A stretch of DNA of 64,000 nt. It comes from Mariniblastus sp964414815 (GTDB lineage: Bacteria; Planctomycetota; Planctomycetia; Pirellulales; Pirellulaceae). Position numbers and translations under genes: made by a program. Positions 56,460 to 64,000 of this stretch are shown in pieces (within the stretch, counting starts at the first letter, position 1; the number at the start of each line of letters is the position of its first letter). The stretch spans positions 60,397 through 124,396 of the forward strand of contig CAYPXY010000009.1 in the NCBI GenBank assembly GCA_964414815.1. Reading direction: 5' to 3'. The notes beneath the pieces are model-generated. The model was given only the letters and a program-made list of their open reading frames with translations. It searched no databases and was not told the origin of the DNA.

Positions 56460-56482
56460 GAACCAGAGCAGGATCAGAAACC

Positions 56483-57292
56483 ATGTCCAGATATGTGGTC
56501 CGTTACGGAGTCCTTCGCAATCTCGGCGTGATGGCAGCGCGAAACGATGCCAGCTATCGCCGCGGGATGGAAGTGATTGTACGGACCGATCGAGGGCTGG
56601 AGATTGGCTTGGTGCTATGCGCGGCGACCGAAGATGCGCTGTCGGAACTGGATCGTCCGCCTTCCGGACAGATGGTTCGGGAGGTCTCTCGGGACGACGC
56701 CAACGAAATCCAGCACATTGACGCAACGCGACGCGATAAACTGGAGATCTGTCAGCGGCATATCGATACGTTGGGCCTGACCATGAAGTTGATCGAAGTC
56801 GAACAGCTTTTCGGTGGCGAACGGATTGTGGTCTACTATCTGGCCGATGATCGAGTCGATTTTCGGGAGCTGGTCAAACGGTTGGCGGCTGAGTTTCAGA
56901 CCCGGATCGAGATGAAGCAGGTGGGCGTGCGCGACGAGGCAAAGCTGCTGGCCGACTATGGCGATTGTGGCAAGCCTGTCTGTTGTAACAATCATCTGGT
57001 CACCATGCCGCCCGTTTCGATGAAGATGGCAAAGCTGCAGAAAGCAACCCTCGATCCGACCAAGATTTCAGGACGATGCGGGCGGCTCAAATGCTGCCTG
57101 CGATACGAGTTTGATACTTACGAGGAAATTCAGAAGCAACTGCCTCGAATCGGTGCGCACATCGTGACCGCCAATGGCCGTGCGACGGTTCTTGCCCAGC
57201 AAATCATTGCGGAACAACTTTTGATTGAAACAGAAGACCAGCGTAGAATTATCATCGACGCTAGCGAAGTTCTATCGGTCATCCGGAAATAG
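56483..57292 (+). CDS. PSP1-domain protein
   Basis: A 269-residue protein of the PSP1 C-terminal family (YaaT-like). It opens with SRYVVRYGVLRNLGVMAA and shows the family's cysteine cluster DYGDCGKPVCCNN (near 155-170) and the hallmark SGRCGRLKCCLRYE (near 195-208). In Bacillus the homologue acts in phosphorelay and competence regulation with RicA and RicF; the role in this lineage is not known. It starts 23 bp after the TPR gene's stop, so the two are probably one operon. Confidence 0.92.
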   Translation: MSRYVVRYGVLRNLGVMAARNDASYRRGMEVIVRTDRGLEIGLVLCAATEDALSELDRPPSGQMVREVSRDDANEIQHIDATRRDKLEICQRHIDTLGLTMKLIEVEQLFGGERIVVYYLADDRVDFRELVKRLAAEFQTRIEMKQVGVRDEAKLLADYGDCGKPVCCNNHLVTMPPVSMKMAKLQKATLDPTKISGRCGRLKCCLRYEFDTYEEIQKQLPRIGAHIVTANGRATVLAQQIIAEQLLIETEDQRRIIIDASEVLSVIRK

Positions 57293-57391
57293 AAATAAAA
57301 AAAAACGCTATCCGCTGACGCCGATAGTGAATAGAATACACCGTACTAAAAACAGGCTGAACCTTGAGCGAACCCACATGAGTGAACCCAC

Positions 57392-57829
57392 ATGACCAGC
57401 GACGCCATCAAGTTGTATCGAATCATCAAAGACGATCCGCGATATCCCATCGAAGCCTATTTGTTTGTCCGCGAATCGCTGGCCTTTGCGGCCGACAATA
57501 TGGAACTGGACAGCTATGAAACGGTCGATTTTTCGGAATCGGGTGGGAGCGCCCGACAGGAACATCATCTGACCGGCCAGCAATTATGCGAGGCGATTCG
57601 CCAGTACGCCAATCATCAGTTCGGCTACATGTCAAAAGTGGTTTTGAAGAACTGGGGAATCGATTCGACCAGCTGTTTTGGCGATCTTGTTTACAACATG
57701 ATTTCCGTCGGGATCATGAAGAAGTCGGAATACGATCAGCGTTGCCATTTTGATGATGTCTATCAGTTCGATGATGTCTTTCAGACTCATTTTGAGCTAT
57801 GCGATTCATTGGCTCATCGCCGGGCGTAG
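57392..57829 (+). CDS. Minf_1886-family conserved protein
   Basis: A 145-residue protein typical of PVC bacteria and their relatives. It begins AIKLYRIIKDDPRYPIEAY and carries LTGQQLCEAIRQYANHQFGYM and the aromatic/acidic stretch VLKNWGIDSTSCFGDLVYNM, which are the conserved core of the family. Function is unknown. The start codon area has a small duplication of GAACCCACATGA just upstream of ATG 57392. Confidence 0.85.
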   Translation: MTSDAIKLYRIIKDDPRYPIEAYLFVRESLAFAADNMELDSYETVDFSESGGSARQEHHLTGQQLCEAIRQYANHQFGYMSKVVLKNWGIDSTSCFGDLVYNMISVGIMKKSEYDQRCHFDDVYQFDDVFQTHFELCDSLAHRRA

Positions 57830-57874
57830 TGTCGGCGTCAGGAAGCGGACGCAGAAAGTTCAGGATCAGATTCG

Positions 57875-57994
57875 ATGTCACAGGATGCGATGAAGCGGAC
57901 GAATCAAGGCAAGCTCGGTTTCTACATCAGCCTGTCCGTTTATTTTTTGTGGCTGATTTTTCTAGCTTGGGTGTCGTACCGCGTGCTTTCGTGA
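57875..57994 (+). CDS. 39-residue single-pass membrane peptide
   Basis: ATG 57875 opens a frame MSQDAMKRTNQGKLGFYISL ending in the hydrophobic SVYFLWLIFLAWVSYRVLS, stop at 57992. A basic cytosolic start followed by one membrane helix is a standard small-protein design. It lies 45 bp after the Minf_1886 gene. Too short for most gene finders; no family recognised. Confidence 0.55.
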   Translation: MSQDAMKRTNQGKLGFYISLSVYFLWLIFLAWVSYRVLS

Positions 57995-58030
57995 CTCGTT
58001 GGACCGGTGGAACTGTTCCCAGAGCAAAAG

Positions 58031-58313
58031 AACGTTTCGCCGCAAGCCGAAGCCGACCGCCAGTCGTTTGCAAAGATCATAGAAATCCGATCGACTCATG
58101 GTTAAAGCTGAACGATCGAGAAAGGGTCGGCGCAGGCGCGACGGCAGGGTGCAGTCTCCGTATTCAGCCTGCCTGCCAATAAGATACCTACAACCCCGAT
58201 GCACCGCGCGCCTTTGGGGGTTGCCGATTGAGTGATTTCGGTCTTGCAGTACGTTTTTGGCGGCCCCCCCCCGACGGCTTGCGGCTAAACGGTTTGGCGG
58301 GTCGTCAACGGCT
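58031..58313. mobile_element. About 283 bp TIR element, copy 2 (uninterrupted)
   Basis: The left end CGTTTCGCCGCAAGCCG (58033-58049) is, apart from one base, the reverse complement of CGGCTTGCGGCTAAACG in the right end (58275-58291). It aligns across its length to the split copy at 33006-33402. It lies about 100 bp upstream of the M24 peptidase start. Confidence 0.75.
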
Positions 58314-58415
58314 GGGACCGGGTTGTGTACGCAATGCAATCAGGTTGTTATACTGCTGGGAATCCACAAGCAAAAATCCGCAAGCGAACCATCTGCTGGA
58401 AACAAGGATCCTCCC

Positions 58416-59513
58416 ATGAGTCTATATCAACAACGACGACAGAAGCTTCGGCGGCAACACAAGATTCCCAAACAGGTTGCGCTGCTCATCACCAACCTGG
58501 TCAACGTCAAGTACTTGACGGGCTTCGGCGGGAGTTCTGGCTGGTTGCTGGTGACGGCCAATGACGAACGGTTGCTCAGCGATACCCGTTATGAAACTCA
58601 ACTGGCCCAAGAGTGTCCTGACCTGGAATGCGACATCCGAAACGCTTCGGAAACGCAAATGCAGGCACTGGTCCGGGTCGTAAAGAAGCTCAAGTACCAA
58701 GCGATTCAGTATGAGTCGGAGGCGCTGACCAAGGCCGCCTATGACGGACTGGCCGATCAGCTCGGTGTGGAGTTGGTTTCCACGCAAAAGGTGGTGGAGC
58801 AGATTCGCGCGATCAAGGATGCGACGGAAATCGAGACCATCCGAAAGGCGATTCAAATCAACCAGCGAGTTTTCGAAATCATCAAGTGCCAACTGACGGC
58901 GGATCAAACCGAGCTTGAAATCGCCCATGAATTGGAAAATCAGATGAGACGTCTGGGAGCCAGTGGTGTCGCGTTTGACCCGATTGTCGCCGTGGGGGAA
59001 CGGTCGGCGTTGCCGCACGCCCGCCCCTCGTCTCACCATCGAGTCGGTGAATCGCCGATTTTGTTGCTCGACTGGGGAACGAAATTCGGGGGATATATGA
59101 GTGATTTGACGCGGGTGCTGGTGACGGGCAAAGTCCCATCCAAATTTCGCAAGATTTATGATACGGTATTGGCGGCACAACGAACGGCGATTGAGGCCAT
59201 TCGGCCCGGCGTGTCGCTCAAATCAGTGGATCAGGCAGCTCGCGGCGTCATTGAGAAAGCGGGCTTCGGAAAGTTCTTCGGGCACGGATTGGGGCACAGT
59301 TTTGGCCTCGAAATCCACGAAAACCCGATGATGAACCCGATTTCGGAGGGTGAACTGTCCGCTGGAATGGTGATTACGGTCGAACCAGGCATTTATCTTC
59401 CCGGCTTTGGCGGAGTACGGATTGAAGATGATGTACTTGTAACGCACAATGGTGGCCAGGTGCTGAGCGACTTACCCAAGGAATTCGACGATTGCGTCGT
59501 ATCACTGGTCTAG
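58416..59513 (+). CDS. M24-family Xaa-Pro peptidase
   Basis: A 365-residue aminopeptidase of the creatinase/prolidase fold. All five metal ligands of the pita-bread domain are visible: Asp in LLDWGTKFGGYMSDLTRV (two Asp, near 219 and 230), His in FGHGLGHSFGLEIHE (near 293), Glu in ITVEPGIYLPGFGG (near 326), and Glu in VRIEDDVLVT (near 340). The N-terminal creatinase-like domain (about 1-130) carries LLITNLVNVKYLTGFGGSSG. I chose ATG 58416, preceded by AAGGA; residues upstream of it come from the repeat element. It probably removes residues before proline. Confidence 0.95.
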   Translation: MSLYQQRRQKLRRQHKIPKQVALLITNLVNVKYLTGFGGSSGWLLVTANDERLLSDTRYETQLAQECPDLECDIRNASETQMQALVRVVKKLKYQAIQYESEALTKAAYDGLADQLGVELVSTQKVVEQIRAIKDATEIETIRKAIQINQRVFEIIKCQLTADQTELEIAHELENQMRRLGASGVAFDPIVAVGERSALPHARPSSHHRVGESPILLLDWGTKFGGYMSDLTRVLVTGKVPSKFRKIYDTVLAAQRTAIEAIRPGVSLKSVDQAARGVIEKAGFGKFFGHGLGHSFGLEIHENPMMNPISEGELSAGMVITVEPGIYLPGFGGVRIEDDVLVTHNGGQVLSDLPKEFDDCVVSLV

Positions 59514-59604
59514 TGGCCAGTCGTTCGGGTTGGGTGTCAATGTATCCCTGACAACCTGAATTCAGATTTCAACTTCCATCCTTTTATCCTGCATACCTTA
59601 AACT

Positions 59605-60084
59605 ATGGCCAAGGACCGAGAACCCGCTTCATCCATATTCGACATCCAGAAAGTTCGCCAGTTGATCGAGTTGATGCGCGAACATGAACTGACGGAGGTC
59701 GATTTGCGCGAATCCGACCAACGCGTTCGCTTGCGACGAGGTGGCGACCCCGTATTTGTTCAGACGCCTGTCGCGGCTCCGGCGGCAGTCGCTGCTGCGG
59801 CCTCTTCGGGTGCGCCCGACACCTCTCAACCGCCAGTTGCCGAAGGCGTGCTGATTCGCAGTCCAACGATTGGAACGTTCTACGCCAGCCCCAAACCCGG
59901 CGCGGCACCGTTCGTCAAAATGGGTGACATGGTTTCGCCCGATACCATCGTTTGTATGGTGGAAGCCATGAAAATGTTCAACGAAATTCCTGCTGGAGTT
60001 TCCGGAAAGATTGTCGAAATCCTGGTCCAAAATGAAGACTCCGTCGACAACAACAAACCGTTGTTCCGAGTCCTGCCATCGTAG
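59605..60084 (+). CDS. accB: Acetyl-CoA carboxylase biotin carboxyl carrier protein
   Basis: A 159-residue BCCP. The N-terminal helix region (FDIQKVRQLIELMREHELTE) and Ala/Pro-rich linker (PVAAPAAVAAAASSGAP) precede the biotinyl domain with the acceptor lysine in CMVEAMKMFNEI near residue 122. The biotinyl domain contains the family's thumb-like IGTFYASPKPGAAPFV. With AccC 51 bp downstream it forms the biotin carboxylase half of fatty acid synthesis initiation. Confidence 0.97.
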   Translation: MAKDREPASSIFDIQKVRQLIELMREHELTEVDLRESDQRVRLRRGGDPVFVQTPVAAPAAVAAAASSGAPDTSQPPVAEGVLIRSPTIGTFYASPKPGAAPFVKMGDMVSPDTIVCMVEAMKMFNEIPAGVSGKIVEILVQNEDSVDNNKPLFRVLPS

Positions 60085-60135
60085 GCCCGGCGGTATTTCG
60101 GCAGCGATCTTCAAACCCATCCCAATTGCGCATCC

Positions 60136-61488
60136 ATGTATAACCGTATTTTGATCGCTAACCGAGGCGAAATTGCACTTCGCGTGATCCGCGCGTGTCG
60201 AGAACTGGGAATTGAAACCGTCGCGATCTTCAGCGAGGCGGATCGCGGCAGTGCCTATTTGGAACTGGCCGACGAGACTTATTGTGTGGGCAACCCGCGA
60301 TCCAACGAGAGCTACCTGCGGATCGACCAGATCATTTCCGCCGCCGAAATTTCGAACGCCGAAGCGATTCATCCCGGCTATGGGTTTCTGGCCGAGAATG
60401 CTCACTTCAATGAAGTCTGCCGCGATTCCAACATTGATTTTATTGGGCCAACACCTCAAGCAATGCTGATGCTGGGCGACAAAAATCAGGCTCGCGATCT
60501 CGCACGTCGAGCCAAAGTGCCTGTCGTGCCAGGTAGTCCCGGACTGGTGAGCGATCCCAATGAAGCGGTGTCCCTTGCCAGGGAAATTGGATTTCCGGTA
60601 CTGGTCAAGGCAACCGCCGGTGGGGGCGGGAAGGGGATGCGGGTCGCAACGGACGAAGTTTCGCTCAGAAACGGACTGGAACAAGCGGCTCAGGAGGCTC
60701 AGGCAGCTTTCGGCAACCCCGGCGTTTATCTGGAAAAATTTGTCGAACTTCCCCGCCACGTGGAAGTACAAATGCTGGCCGATCAACACGGAAATGTGGT
60801 TCACTTGTGGGAGCGAGATTGCTCAACCCAGCGCCGCCATCAGAAACTGATCGAGGAAAGTCCTTCACCGTCGATTCCTGATGATGTCCGCAAAGCCATT
60901 TGCGAGTCCGCTGTTCGACTGATTAAGGAAGCCAACTATTACAATGCGGCGACGGTAGAGTTTATCGTCGATAAGGATAACAACTTTTATTTTATCGAGG
61001 TCAATGCACGGATTCAGGTCGAACATCCGGTCACGGAGATGGTGACGGGGATCGATTTGATCCAGCAACAGATTCGTATTGCGGCCGGCGAAAAACTTCC
61101 CTTCAAGCAAAAGGACATTCAGTGCAAGGGGGCTGCGATCGAGTGCCGCATCAACGCGGAAGACCCGTCAAAAAATTTCCAGCCCTGTCCGGGAACCATT
61201 ACTCAGATCTTTCCGCCGGGAGGTTTGGGAATCCGGTTTGATTCGCATGTTCACGCAGGCTACTCGGTTCCGCCCTACTATGATTCGATGGTCGGCAAGC
61301 TGATTGTCCATCAGCCCACTCGTGAGCAGGCTATTCGAACCATGATTAACGCGCTCGGCGAACTGAGAATCAAGGGAATTAATACGGCTATCCCGTTCCA
61401 GATCGCTGTCCTCGAGCACGAGGATTTCGTCAACGGCAAGGTCGATACCAAATGGGTCGATCGAAATATCGGCGAGATCAAGTTCTAA
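60136..61488 (+). CDS. accC: Acetyl-CoA carboxylase biotin carboxylase subunit
   Basis: A 450-residue ATP-grasp enzyme that carboxylates biotin on AccB. It opens with YNRILIANRGEIALRVIRAC and has IHPGYGFLAENAHF near 77, the ATP-grasp glycine loop KATAGGGGKGMRVA near 160, the catalytic EVNARIQVEHPVTEM near 290-305, and RINAEDPSKNFQP near 338. Length is standard. The stop lies 22 bp before repeat element copy C. Confidence 0.97.
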   Translation: MYNRILIANRGEIALRVIRACRELGIETVAIFSEADRGSAYLELADETYCVGNPRSNESYLRIDQIISAAEISNAEAIHPGYGFLAENAHFNEVCRDSNIDFIGPTPQAMLMLGDKNQARDLARRAKVPVVPGSPGLVSDPNEAVSLAREIGFPVLVKATAGGGGKGMRVATDEVSLRNGLEQAAQEAQAAFGNPGVYLEKFVELPRHVEVQMLADQHGNVVHLWERDCSTQRRHQKLIEESPSPSIPDDVRKAICESAVRLIKEANYYNAATVEFIVDKDNNFYFIEVNARIQVEHPVTEMVTGIDLIQQQIRIAAGEKLPFKQKDIQCKGAAIECRINAEDPSKNFQPCPGTITQIFPPGGLGIRFDSHVHAGYSVPPYYDSMVGKLIVHQPTREQAIRTMINALGELRIKGINTAIPFQIAVLEHEDFVNGKVDTKWVDRNIGEIKF

Positions 61489-61510
61489 GTTCGAGTTTTG
61501 CATTTTTAGC

Positions 61511-61628
61511 TAAGGCGAGCGGCAGATAAAAACGTACCATAGTGTAGGCGAGTCGCTCCGCGACTCGCAATCCGGCCTTTGGAAAACACAATACTGCTTG
61601 GGTAAGCTTTTACCTGCCGGTCGCCTAA
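61511..61628. repeat. TIR-hairpin element, copy C (mixed ends)
   Basis: 118 bp. The left end TAAGGCGAGCGGCAGATAA is like copy D, while the right end ACCTGCCGGTCGCCTAAG is like copies A and B. It has the same internal CGTACC-TAGTGTAGGCGAG and hairpin GCGAGTC-GCTCCGC-GACTCGC as copy B. It lies between accC and the ABC ATPase gene. Confidence 0.85.
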
Positions 61629-61662
61629 GCAGAGGTGAAGCACGCCTTGTGTGGGGTGACAC

Positions 61663-62373
61663 ATGATCCAATTCCAATGTCAGTTTCGGTATCCCTCAGG
61701 TTTCGAACTTGACGCTCGGTTCGAATCGACCAGCCCCATCACGGCACTGGTCGGGCCATCCGGTAGCGGTAAATCCACGATCTTGTCTTTAATTGCCGGT
61801 CTGCTGCGCCCCAAAAGCGGAACCATACAGCTTGGCGAATCTGTTTTGGTCGACACGACGAAAAATGTCTTTGTGGCTCCTGAGTACCGCAATATGGGTC
61901 TATTATTCCAGGACAATTGTCTGTTTCCGCATCTGACGGTTAAGCGAAACATCGAATACGGCGCGACGCGAAACAGAAGAGGAGGGAGAGGCAGAGAAAG
62001 GAATCGAGACGGGGATAGCAATGAAGACAGGGATAGCGTCAGAGACGGAGATAAAAACGTCCCCGCGTCTCTCTCGCAAATCATTGAAACATTTGAGCTT
62101 GGAGACTTGTTGCAACGCCATCCCGCCCAACTCAGCGGCGGGCAAGCTCAACGGGTGGCGTTGGCGAGGGCGCTGGCGGCCAATCCGCGTTTGTTGTTGC
62201 TGGATGAACCGCTGACCGCTGTGGAAGATTCATTGCGGAATCGCATTGCAGAAAGGGTCGTTCAAATCTCGCGCGACTTCGATGTACCGGTGCTGCTGGT
62301 AAGCCACAATCGCGAGTTCGTCAGCGGCCTGACCGATTGCCTGATTGAAATTCGAGCGGGCCAAGTGTTCTAA
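61663..62373 (+). CDS. ABC transporter ATP-binding protein (molybdate/sulfate type), no permease nearby
   Basis: A 236-residue ABC ATPase. Walker A GPSGSGKST near 32-40, Q-loop MGLLFQDNCLFPHLTV near 77, signature LSGGQAQRVALARAL near 161, Walker B RLLLLDEPLTAVE near 182, and H-loop VLLVSHNREF near 214 are all present. The wording of the Q-loop and D-loop is closest to ModC/CysA importers. Between Q-loop and signature there is an unusual charged low-complexity insert of about 35 residues (RGGRGRERNRDGDSNED and similar), encoded by purine-rich degenerate repeats. No substrate-binding or permease gene is adjacent, so the transported substrate is unknown. Confidence 0.8.
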   Translation: MIQFQCQFRYPSGFELDARFESTSPITALVGPSGSGKSTILSLIAGLLRPKSGTIQLGESVLVDTTKNVFVAPEYRNMGLLFQDNCLFPHLTVKRNIEYGATRNRRGGRGRERNRDGDSNEDRDSVRDGDKNVPASLSQIIETFELGDLLQRHPAQLSGGQAQRVALARALAANPRLLLLDEPLTAVEDSLRNRIAERVVQISRDFDVPVLLVSHNREFVSGLTDCLIEIRAGQVF

Positions 62374-62435
62374 ATGAACAAGACACGGACCAAAGTTAAA
62401 TCACGCTCAATACCACCGCAGGGCTGCGTCGTTTC

Positions 62436-63311
62436 TTGGGTCAGGATGCCTTTGTCGACACCAGCTCGGCCGCCTATGTTATCGGAGGGTTCACGGGGGG
62501 CGCCTTGGCGGTCGGCATCACACTGGGCGCCGGCAGCACCCTGTTGGCGGGCAGGGCGGGGCTGAGCGGACTGATCGGTTTGTCGAGCGGGACAAGTGCA
62601 CTCCAGATGACTGCACAAGTCTACGCGGTGACACAATCCATCTATGGCATATCGTTGGCGGGTTTGAAAACGTATAATTGGGCTAACAATTCCAATGTAC
62701 TCGGTGTCGGCAGTCTTACGACTTGGGATGCGTTGCTGTTTGCACCGGCTGTAGGCGCCGCCGGACGCAACTTGAGCAAGCTGGGAAGCAATCTGTTCAA
62801 GGCAGGAGCGCCTCTGCAAAAAACAAGCCTGGTCGCAAGCAAGGCCGATGATGCTGCGGGGGTTGCGAAGCAAGCGTCAAGGTCGGGATTCGACTTCGTA
62901 GAGGAGACCGGATGGCTTGGTGGTCGCCTATATGATCCAGGAAAGCTTGATAAGCTGGGAAACTACTTAGCGCGACGTGGCGTCACACTCAAAGTCGGGG
63001 ATAAGTATGTTCCACCCGGTATGGGGGGTGGTTTTTTGGCGAAATCTAATGGCACTGCGGAACTGATTCTCCGAAGCAACCCAACGAAGTATGAAGTTTG
63101 GCATGAGCTAAGCCACTTCCGTCACTGGTCAAATATCGGTGCTGACGCATATCGAGGATTGCCTCGGTGGTCGCGTACCAATCCGATTCAGGACATTCCT
63201 GAACAGTATGTTTTTGACTTATTGGAAAACGGACGTCACTGGCAGCTTCTTAATGATGTCCAGCGTCAGCACGCCGTAGAATATATCTTCAGCCGTGGAG
63301 GAATCCGATGA
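62436..63311 (+). CDS. Orphan polymorphic-toxin module with zincin-like (MPTase4-type) toxin domain
   Basis: A 291-residue frame. The same frame is open from 62399, after a TAA at 62396-62398, and those codons read TTAGLRRFLGQDAF, continuous with what follows, but there is no ATG; TTG 62436 is the only listed start. Residues about 10-110 are a glycine/alanine-rich hydrophobic pre-toxin region. The C-terminal 125 residues match a zincin-like metallopeptidase toxin: GVTLKVGDKYVPPGMGGG, LRSNPTKYEVWHELSHFRHW (HExxH) and PEQYVFDLLENGRHW. The start-less junction implies a toxin tip displaced from a longer Rhs/secreted toxin. Metallopeptidase activity is inferred from the motif. Confidence 0.7.
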   Translation: MGQDAFVDTSSAAYVIGGFTGGALAVGITLGAGSTLLAGRAGLSGLIGLSSGTSALQMTAQVYAVTQSIYGISLAGLKTYNWANNSNVLGVGSLTTWDALLFAPAVGAAGRNLSKLGSNLFKAGAPLQKTSLVASKADDAAGVAKQASRSGFDFVEETGWLGGRLYDPGKLDKLGNYLARRGVTLKVGDKYVPPGMGGGFLAKSNGTAELILRSNPTKYEVWHELSHFRHWSNIGADAYRGLPRWSRTNPIQDIPEQYVFDLLENGRHWQLLNDVQRQHAVEYIFSRGGIR

Positions 63312-63529
63312 TTACCGCAGCCGAACTGGAACAATTAGCAATCGGTCTCATTGAGCGAGAGAATAGGACCGATTGGCGTTACCAGATAGGACATCCCGAA
63401 CGTAAGGATGACTCAACCTGGATCGTAATGGTTCGCTGGATATCGCCTGATGGCGATCCTTTGGATGGTCCTGGTATCATTCACATCGACGAAACAAAAC
63501 GAGAAGCTTGGTTCGTCGAGACGTGTTGA
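63308..63529 (+). CDS. Putative immunity protein to the adjacent toxin
   Basis: A 73-residue acidic protein starting with ATGA overlapping the toxin stop (63308-63311). It contains WRYQIGHPERKDDSTWIVMV and GPGIIHIDETKREAWFVETC, a compact alpha-beta pattern. No family recognised. Toxin-then-overlapping small gene is the standard layout for immunity genes in polymorphic toxin systems, which is the only ground for the call. Confidence 0.55.
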   Translation: MITAAELEQLAIGLIERENRTDWRYQIGHPERKDDSTWIVMVRWISPDGDPLDGPGIIHIDETKREAWFVETC

Positions 63530-63597
63530 GCAGCCCAAGCTATCTTCGTAATCTAAAAAATACGGACGATATTGCCCGGTGCATTGGAGTCCGCGAA

Positions 63598-63869
63598 AGG
63601 GTTTGAGCGGAGTGATCGGCTTGTCGAGTGGGACAAGTGCGCTCCAGATGGGAGCACGATCCTACGCGGTGACGCAATCCATCTATGACATATCCGTGAC
63701 AGGCTTGAAGACCTATAATTGGGTCGCTGATTCCAATACGCAGGAGGTCGGCAAGCTGACCGCTTGGGATTCCTTGCTGCTGGTACCGTTTGTAGGTGCC
63801 GCTGGACGTGGCTTGAGCAAACTGGGAAGCGGAATGTTCAAGGCTGGCGCGCCCCTGCAAAAAACGTAA
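63598..63869 (+). pseudogene. Truncated second copy of the pre-toxin region
   Basis: From 63598 the frame reads GLSGVIGLSSGTSALQMGAR, then SYAVTQSIYDISVTGLKTYN, and ends GAGLQ-like KAGAPLQKT followed at once by TAA. It aligns without gaps to 62557-62829 of the toxin module at both DNA and protein level (differences scattered, such as LIG/VIG and YGIS/YDIS). The copy ends where the first continues into its toxin domain, so the toxin tip is missing. A GTG at 63579 would open the frame but the residues before 63598 are not homologous. Confidence 0.7.
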
Positions 63870-64000
63870 CTGTTAAGTAATTACGCACGCTCCCCGCATA
63901 GGGTTTTGGTAACGGGTAGGAGTTTTGAGTTTGTCGAGTTTCAGACTGAAGACTCGGTGGGTAGCGGAGGAGGTTGCCCCCGTTGGACGGCGCGAACGAC
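63870..64000. other. Right edge of window, no gene recognised
   Basis: 131 bp after the truncated module. No frame, hairpin or promoter is convincing. The locus very likely continues beyond the window. Confidence 0.4.

Noticed and set aside
62374..62565. An ATG frame immediately after the ABC ATPase stop
   Set aside because: It is out of frame with the toxin module, whose codons are clearly continuous through the same region. The frame is rich in Arg, Ser and Pro, as expected for a shadow frame.

Overview
The window looks like a chromosome segment of a planctomycete, probably a Pirellula/Rhodopirellula-type member of the Pirellulales. The clues are one polypeptide that joins an SGNH hydrolase, a PVC-type dehydrogenase propeller, HEAT repeats and a c-type cytochrome; several long secreted or membrane proteins without recognisable families; a Minf_1886-family protein; an OleC-type ligase; moderate GC content; and many small palindromic intergenic repeats. 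Assignments come from reading motifs by eye; no database search was run.

Layout. 1-5 kb: an AddB-like nuclease (5' end cut by the window) overlapping an AddA/UvrD-like helicase. 5-10.4 kb: a SurA/PpiD-like membrane-anchored protein (minus), then topoisomerase III. 10.5-18.8 kb: tRNA-Arg(CCT), the SGNH-cytochrome fusion, an M61 peptidase with PDZ domain, the SRP RNA gene, a GT-like protein and a GT4 glycosyltransferase. 18.9-24.6 kb: a Na/Pi cotransporter, a BsuBI/PstI-type restriction-modification pair, and small membrane genes, one broken by a stop codon. 24.6-31.6 kb: ftsH, divergent from an ispC-rseP-upp run. 31.7-36.8 kb: arfB, a Nudix protein, a composite nest of mobile repeats, and fliA and flhA. 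37-45.5 kb: an MscS channel, a redoxin/propeller lipoprotein, an HD hydrolase, and two secreted proteins of unknown function. 45.7-52 kb: one gene for a membrane protein of about 2100 residues. 52-61.5 kb: oleC, a TPR protein, a PSP1 protein, a Minf_1886 protein, a 39-residue membrane peptide, an M24 peptidase, and accB-accC. 61.6-64 kb: an ABC ATPase and an orphan polymorphic-toxin module with its putative immunity gene and a second, truncated copy of the pre-toxin region.

Most genes are housekeeping or lineage-typical. The less ordinary content is in the repeats and the right end. (i) A 117-119 bp element with terminal inverted repeats and a central hairpin occurs four times, with paired changes in its stem; two copies supply the stop codon of the adjacent gene. 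(ii) A second element of about 283 bp occurs twice, and one copy is split by a third element with perfect 27 bp inverted ends. (iii) A 24 bp hairpin unit occurs twice in frame inside the AddB-like gene and once between genes. (iv) The terminal 1.6 kb reads as displaced toxin cassettes: a zincin-like toxin end lacking a convincing start, an overlapping small immunity candidate, and a homologous pre-toxin duplicate cut before any toxin domain.
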